A stretch of DNA of 64,000 bases. Origin: Exiguobacterium aurantiacum. GTDB lineage: Bacteria; Bacillota; Bacilli; Exiguobacteriales; Exiguobacteriaceae. Made by a program: the position numbers and the translations under genes. Location of the stretch: positions 2,979,126 through 3,043,125 of the forward strand of contig NZ_CP101462.1 of assembly GCF_024362205.1 (NCBI RefSeq), read 5' to 3'. Positions 31,278 to 39,519 of the stretch are shown here, piece by piece (the first letter of the stretch is position 1; each line of letters begins with the position of its first letter). The notes beneath the pieces were generated by a model. The model was not told the DNA's origin, searched no databases, and saw only the letters and a list, made by a program, of their open reading frames with translations.

Positions 31278-31910
31278 ATGCTTAAAAAATGCATCAGTTC
31301 GTTATTCGCCATCGTCTTGGTCGCCACGTCGCTCCACTTCACGACGTCGACCGCCTCGGCACTCCCGCCGAACATTCCATCCAAAGCAGATGCGCTCTCG
31401 AAATTGAACGCATTGACCGTTCAAACCGAAGGCGCGATGACCGGCTACAGCCGTGACTTGTTTCCGCATTGGAGCAGTCAAGGAAACGGGTGTAACACGC
31501 GTCACGTCGTCTTGAAACGGGACGCCGACTCGGTCGTCGACGAGTGTCCGGTCACGACTGGTAAGTGGTACAGTTACTATGATGGCATCACGTTCACGTC
31601 GCCGTCTGACATCGATATCGATCACGTGGTGCCATTGGCTGAAGCGTGGCGTTCAGGCGCGAGCAGCTGGACGACGACGAAACGTCAAAGCTTCGCCAAC
31701 GATTTGAATGGGCCTCAGCTCATCGCCGTCTCGGCCAGCTCGAACCGTTCAAAAGGGGACCAAGATCCTTCGACATGGCAACCTCCACGCACCGGTGCGC
31801 GTTGTGCCTATGCGAAGATGTGGGTCGAAACGAAGAGCCGTTGGGGACTCAGCCTTCAGTCAACAGAAAAGACGGCCCTTCAAACGGCGATCAACGCCTG
31901 CAGCTATTAA
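31278..31910 (+). CDS. Secreted HNH-family nuclease
   Basis: A 210-residue protein with a signal peptide (MLKKCISSLFAIVLVATSL..., cleavage near ASA at 30-32). The mature part has the HNH/DUF1524-type signature: IDIDHVVPLAEAW around residues 114-126, an LNGPQLIAVSASSNRSKGDQDPSTW segment with the Asn, and a later CAYAKMW. Four or more Cys may form disulfides, which suits an extracellular enzyme. It probably degrades external DNA for nutrient gain or competition (inference). AGGAGG lies 9 bp before the ATG. It is followed after 19 bp by a small gene. Confidence 0.8.
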   Translation: MLKKCISSLFAIVLVATSLHFTTSTASALPPNIPSKADALSKLNALTVQTEGAMTGYSRDLFPHWSSQGNGCNTRHVVLKRDADSVVDECPVTTGKWYSYYDGITFTSPSDIDIDHVVPLAEAWRSGASSWTTTKRQSFANDLNGPQLIAVSASSNRSKGDQDPSTWQPPRTGARCAYAKMWVETKSRWGLSLQSTEKTALQTAINACSY

Positions 31911-31929
31911 GTTTTGAAAGGAGTTCGCT

Positions 31930-32172
31930 ATGAACCAGCAATCTTCAGTATTTAAAGCCTCCCACGGCGTCATGACCGAGGAAGTCGGCGTCATCAGTGG
32001 AGAACTTGAATTACGGACGACGTGCCAGGAAGACGGCACGCTCGAGCTCGCCATCACGTATGTCGGGGCGGCCGAGTGGTATACGTTACCGGGGAAAGAC
32101 TACAAACTACATGACGTGCGTGACCACGAGGTCGTACATCGCTTGCTCGTAAACGTCCTCGAGCGGGCATAA
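31930..32172 (+). CDS. Small protein of unknown function next to the HNH nuclease gene
   Basis: An 80-residue acidic protein lacking a signal peptide. I do not recognise a family. AAGGAG lies 8 bp before the ATG, and the gene begins 19 bp after the secreted nuclease gene without an intervening terminator, so the two are likely co-transcribed. A cytoplasmic small acidic partner of a nuclease could be an inhibitor, but nothing in the sequence proves it. Confidence 0.6.
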   Translation: MNQQSSVFKASHGVMTEEVGVISGELELRTTCQEDGTLELAITYVGAAEWYTLPGKDYKLHDVRDHEVVHRLLVNVLERA

Positions 32173-32210
32173 CAAATGAGCCGACACGGCATCGTGTCGG
32201 CTCATTGTTT
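32173..32210. terminator. Bidirectional terminator between the small gene and msrA
   Basis: ATGAGCCGACAC / GTGTCGGCTCAT hairpin between convergent genes; it overlaps the first bases of the msrA 3' end. Confidence 0.85.
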
Positions 32211-32675
32211 GTACTTGTCTAATAGTGTCTTCGGGATATGGCAGTAATCATCCGGGCATCGCGCGAGCCGGTCTTGATGCTCGTCCGCGCTTCGGATGTA
32301 GTTCGTGAGCGGCAACACTTCGAGTGCGATCCGGTCGACATCGTTCCGTCTGTGGATAAACGCACGGGCCGCATCCACATGGTGAAGATCCTCGCTATAG
32401 ACGCCGGTCCGATATTTCTCCCCGACGTCCTCGCCTTGACGGTTGACGCTGTATGGGTCGATGATTTCAAACAAGTAATCCATCAGTTCATCCATCGTGA
32501 CGATGTTTGGGTCAAACGTCGTTTTGACGCATTCCACGTAGCCATCATATTTTCCATCGAGCGAATCCGTCGTCCCATTCGCTCGCCCCGCTTCTGTCTC
32601 GACGACGCCCGGTAACGTCTTGATGAACGCCTGCACGCCCCAGAGACAACCTCCCGCTAGATATACAGTTTGCAT
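32202..32675 (-). CDS. msrA: Peptide methionine sulfoxide reductase MsrA
   Basis: A 157-residue enzyme that reduces the S-form of methionine sulfoxide in damaged proteins. The active-site motif reads GGCLWG (catalytic Cys10) in place of the usual GGCFWG, a conservative change seen in part of the family. The segments EAGRANG, YDGYVECVKTTFDP and the GEDVGEKYRTGVY strand match MsrA. A second Cys at a RCPDDY segment may serve as the recycling thiol. It stands alone. A perfect DnaA box occurs inside the gene at 32351-32359. Confidence 0.88.
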   Translation of the reverse strand: MQTVYLAGGCLWGVQAFIKTLPGVVETEAGRANGTTDSLDGKYDGYVECVKTTFDPNIVTMDELMDYLFEIIDPYSVNRQGEDVGEKYRTGVYSEDLHHVDAARAFIHRRNDVDRIALEVLPLTNYIRSADEHQDRLARCPDDYCHIPKTLLDKYKQ

Positions 32676-32779
32676 ATAATCTCCCCTTTTAAATTTTAGT
32701 AACTAAATCCCACAATTATGCATAAATACGCTACGATAAAATAAATCATTGATTGGTGATCAGATACGGAGGACCTACT

Positions 32780-33298
32780 TTGAAAAAACTCATGTTGACC
32801 ACACTTTGGACCATCACGTTCGTCGCGAGTATGTACTATGTCGCGACGGGAGAATCATTCGTCTCAATGAGCCAGTCCGTTTCCGTTGATCACAATGAAA
32901 TCGAACGCTATTTGACGACCGAAGTGATGGAACCAAACTTCGGCGGCGGTGTATGGACCACGTACAAAATCCTAGACACGAATACAACGAAGAGCGAGGT
33001 CTATGTTTGGGCGCTCATTCAAGAGTATGTGCAAGAAGGTGACCGCTTCGAGCAGGGATCGGGCATGTCAGCCCCCCTTGTATTATACATTGATAGCGAT
33101 GACGAATCATTTACCATTCAAGGCCATCGCTTACCTGGAGACGGTTCATCTTATCCGACCGACTTATGGACGCTGTTCCCGGTCCATGTTCAACTCGCGA
33201 TTTCTCCGCATCCAGATGGCCTCGTAACCAAATTGCATACGCAAATGGAACAAAAACTTTCGCAAAGCCAGCATGCGAAAGACGGAAAGGAAGATTGA
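32780..33298 (+). CDS. Membrane-anchored or secreted protein of unknown function
   Basis: About 172 residues starting at TTG 32780, supported by GGAGG 7 bp upstream. An N-terminal hydrophobic segment (KKLMLTTLWTITFVASMYYVA) would anchor or export it. The outer part is rich in Asp, Glu and aromatic residues (WTTYKILDTNTTKSEVYVWALIQEY), a pattern common in secreted proteins of Bacillales with unknown function. Its stop codon (33296-33298) is one base from the start of the next gene, so they form a two-gene unit. Confidence 0.6.
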   Translation: MKKLMLTTLWTITFVASMYYVATGESFVSMSQSVSVDHNEIERYLTTEVMEPNFGGGVWTTYKILDTNTTKSEVYVWALIQEYVQEGDRFEQGSGMSAPLVLYIDSDDESFTIQGHRLPGDGSSYPTDLWTLFPVHVQLAISPHPDGLVTKLHTQMEQKLSQSQHAKDGKED

Positions 33299-33299
33299 C

Positions 33300-33563
33300 T
33301 TGAAAATCACGACACGCGCGATGCTCATCTCGACCGCGCTTCACCTCTTGTATCTCGTCGCTACGTTCGGAATCGGCTTCATCCGCACGCTCAATTACGA
33401 ACCCGACATCATCGCCGAGGCGGATAATGTCGTCGTATTGCAAGATGAAACCATAATCGGGACGACCGGCACACCGTTCATCTACGTCTTCACATGGATT
33501 GGCCTAGCAATCGTTCTGGCGCTCGGGATGTTCACAGTTCAACGAATTCGCCAAACGCGTTAA
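33300..33563 (+). CDS. Small two-span membrane protein of unknown function
   Basis: An 87-residue protein from TTG 33300, which has AAGGAAG upstream within the end of the preceding gene; an upstream ATG at 33273 has no ribosome-binding site. Two hydrophobic segments (about 8-28 and 57-77) flank a polar outer loop. No family recognised. It is coupled to the preceding membrane-anchored protein. Confidence 0.55.
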   Translation: MKITTRAMLISTALHLLYLVATFGIGFIRTLNYEPDIIAEADNVVVLQDETIIGTTGTPFIYVFTWIGLAIVLALGMFTVQRIRQTR

Positions 33564-33629
33564 ACATGAACGGAATCCGAAAGTATTCTATTACATTTGT
33601 TGTAGAATTCAATTCAGGAGGGATGTCGG

Positions 33630-33716
33630 TTGAATATCATTCAGCAGATCAGACAACTCTACACTCCATCGCATGACTTAAATCACAGGGTTCGGTTCTA
33701 CCCGGACACGCTTTAA
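33630..33716 (+). pseudogene. Short orphan reading frame, possible gene remnant
   Basis: A strong ribosome-binding site (CAGGAGGGATG) precedes TTG 33630 and a reading frame of only 28 residues (LNIIQQIRQLYTPSHDL..., stop at 33716). It sits where the core genome gives way to an AT-richer block. It may be the 5' end of a truncated gene or a small peptide gene; I recognise no family. Confidence 0.3.
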
Positions 33717-33748
33717 TATATACGTGTCGTTCTAGCCGACTTGATTGT

Positions 33749-34534
33749 TCATCCCCAAACCTCTTGCAACGTATATCGAAATAAATCATTCAGTTGTGCC
33801 GTTGGATCATTTACTTGAACGTCCAGCGATTCCACATATGCTTCAAAACGTTGAATTTCTCGTTCTACAAATTCGTTAATGACGGTAATCCGAGGTTCTA
33901 AATCAAACTCATCTCCGGCCAACTTTCGCTCTAATAATCGATCAATCGAATGCTTTAATTCACCATCTTTTAATGAATCCTCTAAAAGGACATGAAAACT
34001 AATCGGTGGTGCCGTATTATATTTTTCAATCCACTGGCAAGCCAAAATCGGACGAAGCACGTAAAAATATTTTTTGATACGAACTACCCGTCCTTGCAAA
34101 TATTCACGATAGTTGTTTTTTGCCATATTTAAGTAATGATGTAACATCGAGTTCGGATAAAATACATCTGATTCTAGCGCTCGCATATTATCTATAAGCG
34201 TGTACTGTTGATAGTAGACAATCTCACTTCTGAGCCATTCCAAGAGAGGGGGATTGTTCTTTCTAAATAAACGCAATGCTTTCGTGATTTCCCAACCACT
34301 GATGTCTAATAAATCGTTAATCGGCTCTTCAATTACATCACGCTTTTGTCCAATGCCTTGAGGATCGATGGCTAAATACCACTCAGGCAGATGAATGTAG
34401 ATAAATCGAACATCATAATCGCTGTCTTTTGAAGGGAATCCCCAGGCTCGGCTGCCAGACTCAACCGCATATAGAATTTTTACACCGTACTTCGCTTCAA
34501 TTTCTATTAGTTTTTGCTGGATTATTGTATGCAT
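33749..34534 (-). CDS. YcgL-like nucleotidyltransferase
   Basis: A 261-residue protein of the predicted nucleotidyltransferase group that includes B. subtilis YcgL. The signature GSRAWGFPSKDSDYDVRFIY (about 28-47) supplies the two metal-binding aspartates. The remainder is helical with a conserved region around WLRSEIVYYQ and YFYVLRPILACQWIE. The substrate is unknown. It is AT-richer than the core genes and lies in an accessory block; divergent from the CPCC gene. Confidence 0.78.
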   Translation of the reverse strand: MHTIIQQKLIEIEAKYGVKILYAVESGSRAWGFPSKDSDYDVRFIYIHLPEWYLAIDPQGIGQKRDVIEEPINDLLDISGWEITKALRLFRKNNPPLLEWLRSEIVYYQQYTLIDNMRALESDVFYPNSMLHHYLNMAKNNYREYLQGRVVRIKKYFYVLRPILACQWIEKYNTAPPISFHVLLEDSLKDGELKHSIDRLLERKLAGDEFDLEPRITVINEFVEREIQRFEAYVESLDVQVNDPTAQLNDLFRYTLQEVWG

Positions 34535-34609
34535 TAAAGAGATCTCTTTTGTAATTTAGACGTTAGTTGTTTATTTATGTATGATTATAGCGGAAATGGA
34601 GATGAGTCA

Positions 34610-34924
34610 ATGACCTATGTCTGCCCTGTCTGTGGATTTGATGGATTAGATGAACCTGCTTACAACAAATTTAATGATCCTTCATTTGAGATTTGTCTAT
34701 GTTGCCAATTTCAATTCGGAGACGATGATGACATCGAAATTGAAGAGGGTTTGTTTATGCAACGTGAAGAGACACACACTAATTATCGAAAGGCTTGGAT
34801 TGAAAGTGGAGCTCCAATTTTTCAGACTGAATATTACCCAAAGCAATTCCAATACGATGGTGCGGTAACGAAAAAACACTTGATTGAACAACTGAAAAAT
34901 ATTCATATTTTTGAGGAACAATAA
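34610..34924 (+). CDS. CPCC-domain cysteine-rich protein
   Basis: A 104-residue protein with the CPVCGFDGLDEPAYN start and the EICLCCQFQFGDDD segment, giving two CxxC pairs that should bind zinc (CPCC family). Family members are small, widespread and of unknown function, often in accessory regions. The ATG at 34610 has GGAGATGA upstream. It is AT-rich and transcribed opposite to both neighbours. Confidence 0.75.
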   Translation: MTYVCPVCGFDGLDEPAYNKFNDPSFEICLCCQFQFGDDDDIEIEEGLFMQREETHTNYRKAWIESGAPIFQTEYYPKQFQYDGAVTKKHLIEQLKNIHIFEEQ

Positions 34925-34948
34925 ACATTCAATGATCTAACGATGTTG

Positions 34949-35287
34949 TTAAAAAGACCACCTGTGATCTTCTGGTAAGCATTCATCACACAGCAGTTTC
35001 CCTTCAAAAGTTGCTCCATTACACAACTGTAACAATGGATTACTTTTTTCTCTGTCCGTTGTCCAGCGCCTACAAGTCGCACATTGTCCACAGTTCATTG
35101 AAACTGGATCCAAGATAACCGTGGAGCAACTTTCCCATTCCACATTCACTTCATTCGTACCTATTCTGATTTTTTGGTCATGAAACAGCTCATTCGTAAT
35201 TTGATCAATCATCCCAAAATCCTTATGTACTTCAGTCTCCTCTACTTCTACCAAAAAAGATGCATTGATCAAAACTGTTTTCTTCAA
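34949..35287 (-). CDS. Cysteine-rich protein of unknown function
   Basis: A protein of about 112 residues starting at TTG 35287, with AAGGAG 8 bp upstream. The N-terminal half is acidic; the C-terminal half has a zinc-ribbon-like arrangement (CGQCATC near 66-72, then a CNG and CDEC near 90-106). I do not recognise the family. It converges on the CPCC gene with only about 24 bp between them. Confidence 0.55.
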   Translation of the reverse strand: MKKTVLINASFLVEVEETEVHKDFGMIDQITNELFHDQKIRIGTNEVNVEWESCSTVILDPVSMNCGQCATCRRWTTDREKSNPLLQLCNGATFEGKLLCDECLPEDHRWSF

Positions 35288-35597
35288 AGTGAAGACTCCT
35301 TTCAGACATTCAACCCCTGTCACTTTTAATTAAAGTGGGTATTTGATCTTCAAAGCCATAAAATCTTTTTAATATGATTAGTATTCAGTTGTCTAAAACA
35401 TTCACCTGTAAAAAAAGCGTCAAAGACAATGATTTACCTTTGACGCTTAAGAGAATATATGTGTAATTACTTATGACACGGTCCTCTATAGTACATTTTA
35501 ATTAGGTTTTTTAACTTTTATAGAGAATAAGCTTTAAAGACAAAGCCTGTTTTAGGACGCACGTCTCTCTTGTAAATAGCCCCAGTGACTGCTACGC
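35288..35597. other. AT-rich intergenic region
   Basis: About 310 bp between two minus-strand genes. It holds a hairpin AAGCGTCAAAG / CTTTGACGCTT (35412-35449) followed on the minus strand by seven T, which would act as the terminator of the EamA gene. The promoter of the Cys-rich gene should lie near 35290-35360. No reading frame or known RNA was recognised in the rest. Confidence 0.5.
35410..35450 (-). terminator. Terminator downstream of the EamA transporter gene
   Basis: An 11-bp perfect stem with a 12-nt loop and a following T run on the minus strand, about 150 bp past the EamA stop codon. Confidence 0.75.
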
Positions 35598-36455
35598 TCA
35601 GCCTTTCTTCACGCTTAAGACGGTCACTGTTAGCAATATGATTGCCATTCCACATAGTTGAACAGCGTTGAGTGTTTCACTGAGGATAAAAAATCCAAAA
35701 GCGGACGCCGTGACTGGTTCGACCATGGCAACAACAGAAGCCGAAGTAGGTGACGTTTTTTTCAAACCTACTACATATAAAAAGAAGGATACCCCCGCGC
35801 CAAAGATCCCTAATAGAACCATCCAGAACAAGTCTGGTGAGTAAATGACGGATACTGCTTCATTCAAGTCTGTAAAAATCAACATAATTAGCGTAAATGT
35901 CAGAAAAGCGATGACCAAAATCCCTTGTGGTTCTCCATGCTTTGAAGCATATTTGAAACCAAAAATAAACAAAGCATATGATAGCCCGGCGCCTAAGCCT
36001 GATAGAATTCCAATCACTGAAATTTGATCGGACCCCACATTGTAAACTTCTGTCAGCAAAACGACACCCACCATCACGAAAACGATTGTTATGAATTTGA
36101 AGAGAGAAGGTTTCTCCAACCGAAATATAAACGAGATAAGGAGAACAAAGATAGGTGCCGTATACATCAAGGCCGCTGCTACCGCGACGCTTGATTCTGA
36201 GATGCTAACAAAGTAAAAAACAAAATTTCCTACTATCCCGATGCCTGCTACGATGGCCCAAAGGCTTAAACGCTTGTTTAACCGGACTGGTCGAAATACA
36301 AACCAGATTAGAAGACATATTAACCCTACAGTTCCTCGGTAAAAAGAAACGACCAAAGGGTCCCAACCTTTACTCATTAAAAAGCTACCGAGCCCACCAG
36401 AGAGACCCCATAAGATTGCGGATAAAAAGACTAATCCTATACTCAGATGACGCAC
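35598..36455 (-). CDS. EamA-family (drug/metabolite) transporter
   Basis: An integral membrane protein of 285 residues with ten hydrophobic segments arranged as two EamA repeats (about 5-135 and 150-280). The first repeat has AILWGLSGGLGSF and the FYRGTVGLI segment, and the second has PTSASVVAMVEPVTASAFGF. Such transporters export amino acids, nucleosides or drugs; the substrate cannot be predicted. AT-richer than the core genes, it is the last gene of the accessory block before rlmH. No partner gene is linked. Confidence 0.85.
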   Translation of the reverse strand: MRHLSIGLVFLSAILWGLSGGLGSFLMSKGWDPLVVSFYRGTVGLICLLIWFVFRPVRLNKRLSLWAIVAGIGIVGNFVFYFVSISESSVAVAAALMYTAPIFVLLISFIFRLEKPSLFKFITIVFVMVGVVLLTEVYNVGSDQISVIGILSGLGAGLSYALFIFGFKYASKHGEPQGILVIAFLTFTLIMLIFTDLNEAVSVIYSPDLFWMVLLGIFGAGVSFFLYVVGLKKTSPTSASVVAMVEPVTASAFGFFILSETLNAVQLCGMAIILLTVTVLSVKKG

Positions 36456-36559
36456 GATTTACACCCCCACATTACCTTGTGAAGGTAACTATACCTCTCA
36501 CTAGAAGAGTTATAACTTGGTTTTATGAATAGTGCGATTTGTCTTACGCGTAAACTTTG

Positions 36560-36628
36560 AAATAAATCACAACAGACCATCTAGGCTGGTTACTACGCAG
36601 CGTGCTAGATGGTCTGTTGTGATCTCTT
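36560..36628 (-). terminator. Long inverted repeat, likely terminator of the rlmH unit
   Basis: Two perfect 19-bp arms (36566-36584 and 36605-36623, ATCACAACAGACCATCTAG and its complement) are separated by 20 nt. On the minus strand the stem is followed by TTATTT. It lies about 10 bp past the rlmH stop codon and marks the border of the accessory block. Confidence 0.65.
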
Positions 36629-36632
36629 ATGC

Positions 36633-37112
36633 TTACTTATGGTACGGTTCATTCCGGTTGATCCGATACGCCCGATAAATCTGCTCACACAAAACGAGCT
36701 TCATCAACTGATGCGGGAACGTCATCTTCGAGAATGAGATCGTATCATCCGAGCGTTTCATGACATCATCCGACAATCCGAGCGAGCCACCGATGACGAA
36801 TGCGATTTTGCTCTTGCCGTACGTTGCCAAGTTGTCGAGCTCACGGGCGAATTCTTCGCTCGTCCGCTGTTTGGCGTTGATGGCCAGAGCGATCATATGC
36901 GTGTCCGGACTGATTTTCGCCAAAATCCGCTCGCCTTCTTTTTGTTTTACTAAAATCATGTCCGCCTCACTCAAATGCTCGGGTGCTTTCTCGTCCGCAA
37001 CCTCGATTTCCTGCACTTTCGCATAGGCCGACAAGCGTTTTGTGTACTCGGCAATCCCTAGTTTCAAATACTTCTCTTTTAGTTTGCCGACCGTGATAAT
37101 TGAAATATTCAT
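36633..37112 (-). CDS. rlmH: 23S rRNA pseudouridine1915 N3-methyltransferase RlmH
   Basis: A 159-residue SPOUT methyltransferase that methylates pseudouridine 1915 of 23S rRNA in finished 70S ribosomes using S-adenosylmethionine. The trefoil-knot region is visible as [20 protein letters not shown] and the C-terminal [33 protein letters not shown]. Length and start ([17 protein letters not shown]) match the family. It follows yyzF in the conserved walRK-htrA-yyzF-rlmH order. Confidence 0.95.
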   Translation of the reverse strand: MNISIITVGKLKEKYLKLGIAEYTKRLSAYAKVQEIEVADEKAPEHLSEADMILVKQKEGERILAKISPDTHMIALAINAKQRTSEEFARELDNLATYGKSKIAFVIGGSLGLSDDVMKRSDDTISFSKMTFPHQLMKLVLCEQIYRAYRINRNEPYHK

Positions 37113-37145
37113 CCAATTCTTCCTTTTTCCACAGTTTTTTTGGAG

Positions 37146-37270
37146 TTATCCATAGGGTTATCCACAGAGTTATCCACAAATCCACATGTTGATAATCATT
37201 TTTTGCTTGACACAACATATGTTGCGTCGGCATCGCAGAACTCACATGTCACTTGTCCACTTGTGGATAG
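37146..37270. promoter_or_regulatory. Second DnaA-box cluster outside oriC
   Basis: TTATCCATA (37146-37154, one mismatch), TTATCCACA (37158-37166) and TTATCCACA (37170-37178) start exactly 12 bp apart in the space between yyzF and rlmH. A further near match CTATCCACA lies at 37262-37270 on the minus strand. DnaA binding here could influence rlmH expression or titrate DnaA; both are inferences. Confidence 0.55.
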
Positions 37271-37357
37271 TTCTTCAAGCAACGGGTATTCCCCCGTCTC
37301 ATCGACAATGATATCTAAAGCGATTTCAACATGTTCCTTGCATACTTTTTTTTCCAC
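37196..37357 (-). CDS. yyzF: CxxH/CxxC protein YyzF
   Basis: A 53-residue protein that starts with GTG at 37357 after AAGGAGGA. It has the family's two metal-binding pairs: CKEH near residues 6-9 and CEFC near 38-41. The order htrA-yyzF-rlmH is the same as in B. subtilis, which supports the identification. The function of this family is not known; zinc binding is expected from the CxxH/CxxC pattern. It lies between htrA (38 bp upstream) and rlmH (83 bp downstream). Confidence 0.88.
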   Translation of the reverse strand: MEKKVCKEHVEIALDIIVDETGEYPLLEELSTSGQVTCEFCDADATYVVSSKK

Positions 37358-37394
37358 AGGTCTTCCTCCTTAAAAAAGAAGCGTCGCCGCTCCT

Positions 37395-38663
37395 TTACGT
37401 TGCTTCAGTTAATGTCGCCTCGGTCTTGCCTGCCTTGCCGCGCCGCGTATATTCGATCGTGACGTTATCCCCAACCGTGGCGTCTCGATACAGCGCGTCT
37501 CGTAAATCGACGTAACGTTTGATGTCGCGGTCACCGATTTTGACGATGACGTCACCGACACGAAGGCCTGCCTCTTCGGCTGGACTTCCGGGCGTGATCG
37601 CCTCGACGAACACCCCGTCCTCGTTGTCAAAACCAATTCCATACTCTTCCCGGACGTTACCCGGTACGGCGATGACTTCTTGAATCGTGACGCCGAGCTG
37701 GGCCCGTGTCACTTTCCCATCACGCTCGAGCATATCGATGACCGGCAACGCGACGTTGACGGGAATCGAGAAGCCGACCCCTTCGACGCTCGCCTCGGCG
37801 ATTTTCATCGAGTTGATGCCGACGAGCTCGCCGCGGATATTGATGAGTGCCCCGCCGGAGTTCCCTGGATTGATGGCAGCGTCGGTCTGGATGACCTCGG
37901 CGTTATAATCCATGAGGCCGTCACTGTTCGTATCGACCGGTACGGTGCGTTCGACACCACTGACGATACCACGGGTGACCGAGTTTGAAAAGACGCCGAG
38001 CGGATTCCCGATCGCCATGACTGTCTCACCCGCCTGGAGCACGGTCGAGTCCCCGAGTGCAATCGGGGCGACGTCGATATTGGCCGGCAGTTCGACCGAT
38101 GCGACGGCCAAATCGTTGAGTGGATCTTCGCCGAGAATCGTCGCCGAAGCGACTTGTCCGTCGGCAAACGCGATGTTGATCTCATCCGCTTCCTCGATGA
38201 CGTGGAAGTTCGTGACGATATACGCCGTGTCACCGTCGACCTTGTAAATGACACCAGAGCCCGCTCCAGCCTCCCACTGCGAGTCCGAGGTGAACGCCCG
38301 CTGGATGTTCGTGATGCTGACGACGGACGTCTTAGCCCCCGTCACAGCGCTCGTGATGTCAGATTCCGTGATGGTGACGGCTTGCTCGGTTCGAATGAGT
38401 TCATTCGTCACAAAACGAGAGGTTGGGGAATCCCAGAGCATCATCGCCAAAAAGAACAAAGCCGCTCCTAAGAATCCGCCAACCCCTCCGAGTAACAACG
38501 GTTTTAAATTCATTCGCGGCTTATGGCGCACGTGTTCTTCTTGTTTCGGGCGCCACTCGCTGCGAGATGGGTACATCGGTTTTACATCGTTCATTGTATC
38601 TGCTTCGTGCTCTAAAGGTTCGACGTCTTGAGGTTCATACTCATGGTGTCTCTCTTCATTCAC
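37395..38663 (-). CDS. htrA: HtrA-type membrane-anchored serine protease
   Basis: A protease of about 422 residues that degrades misfolded proteins at the outer face of the membrane. It has a long acidic cytoplasmic N-terminus, a transmembrane segment near residues 55-75, a trypsin-like domain with triad His154, Asp184 and Ser269 (motifs TNFHV, NDLAV, GNSGGALI), and one PDZ domain near 325-410. The start is GTG 38663, with AAGGGGGGA upstream. As the last large gene of the wal operon it corresponds to B. subtilis HtrC/YyxA. Confidence 0.92.
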   Translation of the reverse strand: MNEERHHEYEPQDVEPLEHEADTMNDVKPMYPSRSEWRPKQEEHVRHKPRMNLKPLLLGGVGGFLGAALFFLAMMLWDSPTSRFVTNELIRTEQAVTITESDITSAVTGAKTSVVSITNIQRAFTSDSQWEAGAGSGVIYKVDGDTAYIVTNFHVIEEADEINIAFADGQVASATILGEDPLNDLAVASVELPANIDVAPIALGDSTVLQAGETVMAIGNPLGVFSNSVTRGIVSGVERTVPVDTNSDGLMDYNAEVIQTDAAINPGNSGGALINIRGELVGINSMKIAEASVEGVGFSIPVNVALPVIDMLERDGKVTRAQLGVTIQEVIAVPGNVREEYGIGFDNEDGVFVEAITPGSPAEEAGLRVGDVIVKIGDRDIKRYVDLRDALYRDATVGDNVTIEYTRRGKAGKTEATLTEAT

Positions 38664-38714
38664 GACGCGTCCCCCCTTCAAGACAGTGTGTTATCTGTCT
38701 TTTCCCAAGTTCGC

Positions 38715-39506
38715 TTATAAAGAAACGAGCGAAGTAGGGGTCGATGGGTCGGTGTCGCACAATTTGATGCGACCGAGGTCGACATCGCGCATCCCGAGTG
38801 TTTGCGAGACGCTCATTTGAGCGAGTTCTTTCATGTTGTTATCTTTACTGAGGTGAGCCAAATAAATCCGTTTCGTCTGGTCCCCGATGACCTCGCTCAT
38901 CGCGATGGCCGCGTCTTCGTTCGAGACGTGACCGTAGTCCCCGAGAATCCGACGCTTGACGCTCCACGGATAACGACCCATTTGGAGCATCGAGACGTCA
39001 TGATTCGATTCGAAAATAAAGTCATCGGCCCCGCGGATGACACCTTTCATCCGGTCGGACACATAGCCCGTGTCGGTGATGTGGGCCAAGCGTCTGCCGT
39101 CATGGGCGAACTGGTAAAACATCGGGTCGGCCGCGTCATGGCTGACGTTGAACGACTCGATTTCGATATCCCCGAACTGTTTGATCTCGCCCACTTCGAA
39201 GTGAAACTTCAAGGCCGGGTCGATCTTCCCGATCAAGGATTCCATTGCGTCCCACGTCTTCGCGTTCGCATAAATCGGTAAATTATATTTTCGAGCGAGA
39301 ATCCCGACACCTTTAATATGGTCGGAGTGCTCATGCGTGACGAGCAGTGCATCGATACCGTCAAACGATCGGCCGATTTCGGTGATGCGTTGTTGCATCG
39401 CCTTTCCGGTCAATCCGGCGTCGACGAGCAATTTCGCCCGTTCCGTCTCAATGTAGAGGGCGTTCCCGGTCGAACCGCTCGCAAGCACACTATAGCGTAA
39501 AGTCAC
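38715..39506 (-). CDS. walJ: WalJ (YycJ) metallo-beta-lactamase-fold hydrolase
   Basis: A protein of about 263 residues with the metallo-beta-lactamase metal-binding motif THEHSDH (His, His, Asp, His) and a later HDAADP and HVSNEDA. In other Bacillales WalJ acts with the WalRK pathway and on DNA ends; its precise role is not settled. The start is taken as GTG 39506 ([15 protein letters not shown]), with AAAGGAG upstream. It follows yycI after 13 bp. Confidence 0.92.
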   Translation of the reverse strand: MTLRYSVLASGSTGNALYIETERAKLLVDAGLTGKAMQQRITEIGRSFDGIDALLVTHEHSDHIKGVGILARKYNLPIYANAKTWDAMESLIGKIDPALKFHFEVGEIKQFGDIEIESFNVSHDAADPMFYQFAHDGRRLAHITDTGYVSDRMKGVIRGADDFIFESNHDVSMLQMGRYPWSVKRRILGDYGHVSNEDAAIAMSEVIGDQTKRIYLAHLSKDNNMKELAQMSVSQTLGMRDVDLGRIKLCDTDPSTPTSLVSL

Positions 39507-39519
39507 TCGATCACTCCTT

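Noticed and set aside
32351..32359. Single perfect DnaA box inside msrA
   Set aside because: One isolated nine-mer within a coding region is not enough to claim function.
33749..34534. Nucleotidyltransferase as antitoxin of an MNT-HEPN pair
   Set aside because: The protein is longer than MNT antitoxins and no HEPN-type gene is adjacent.
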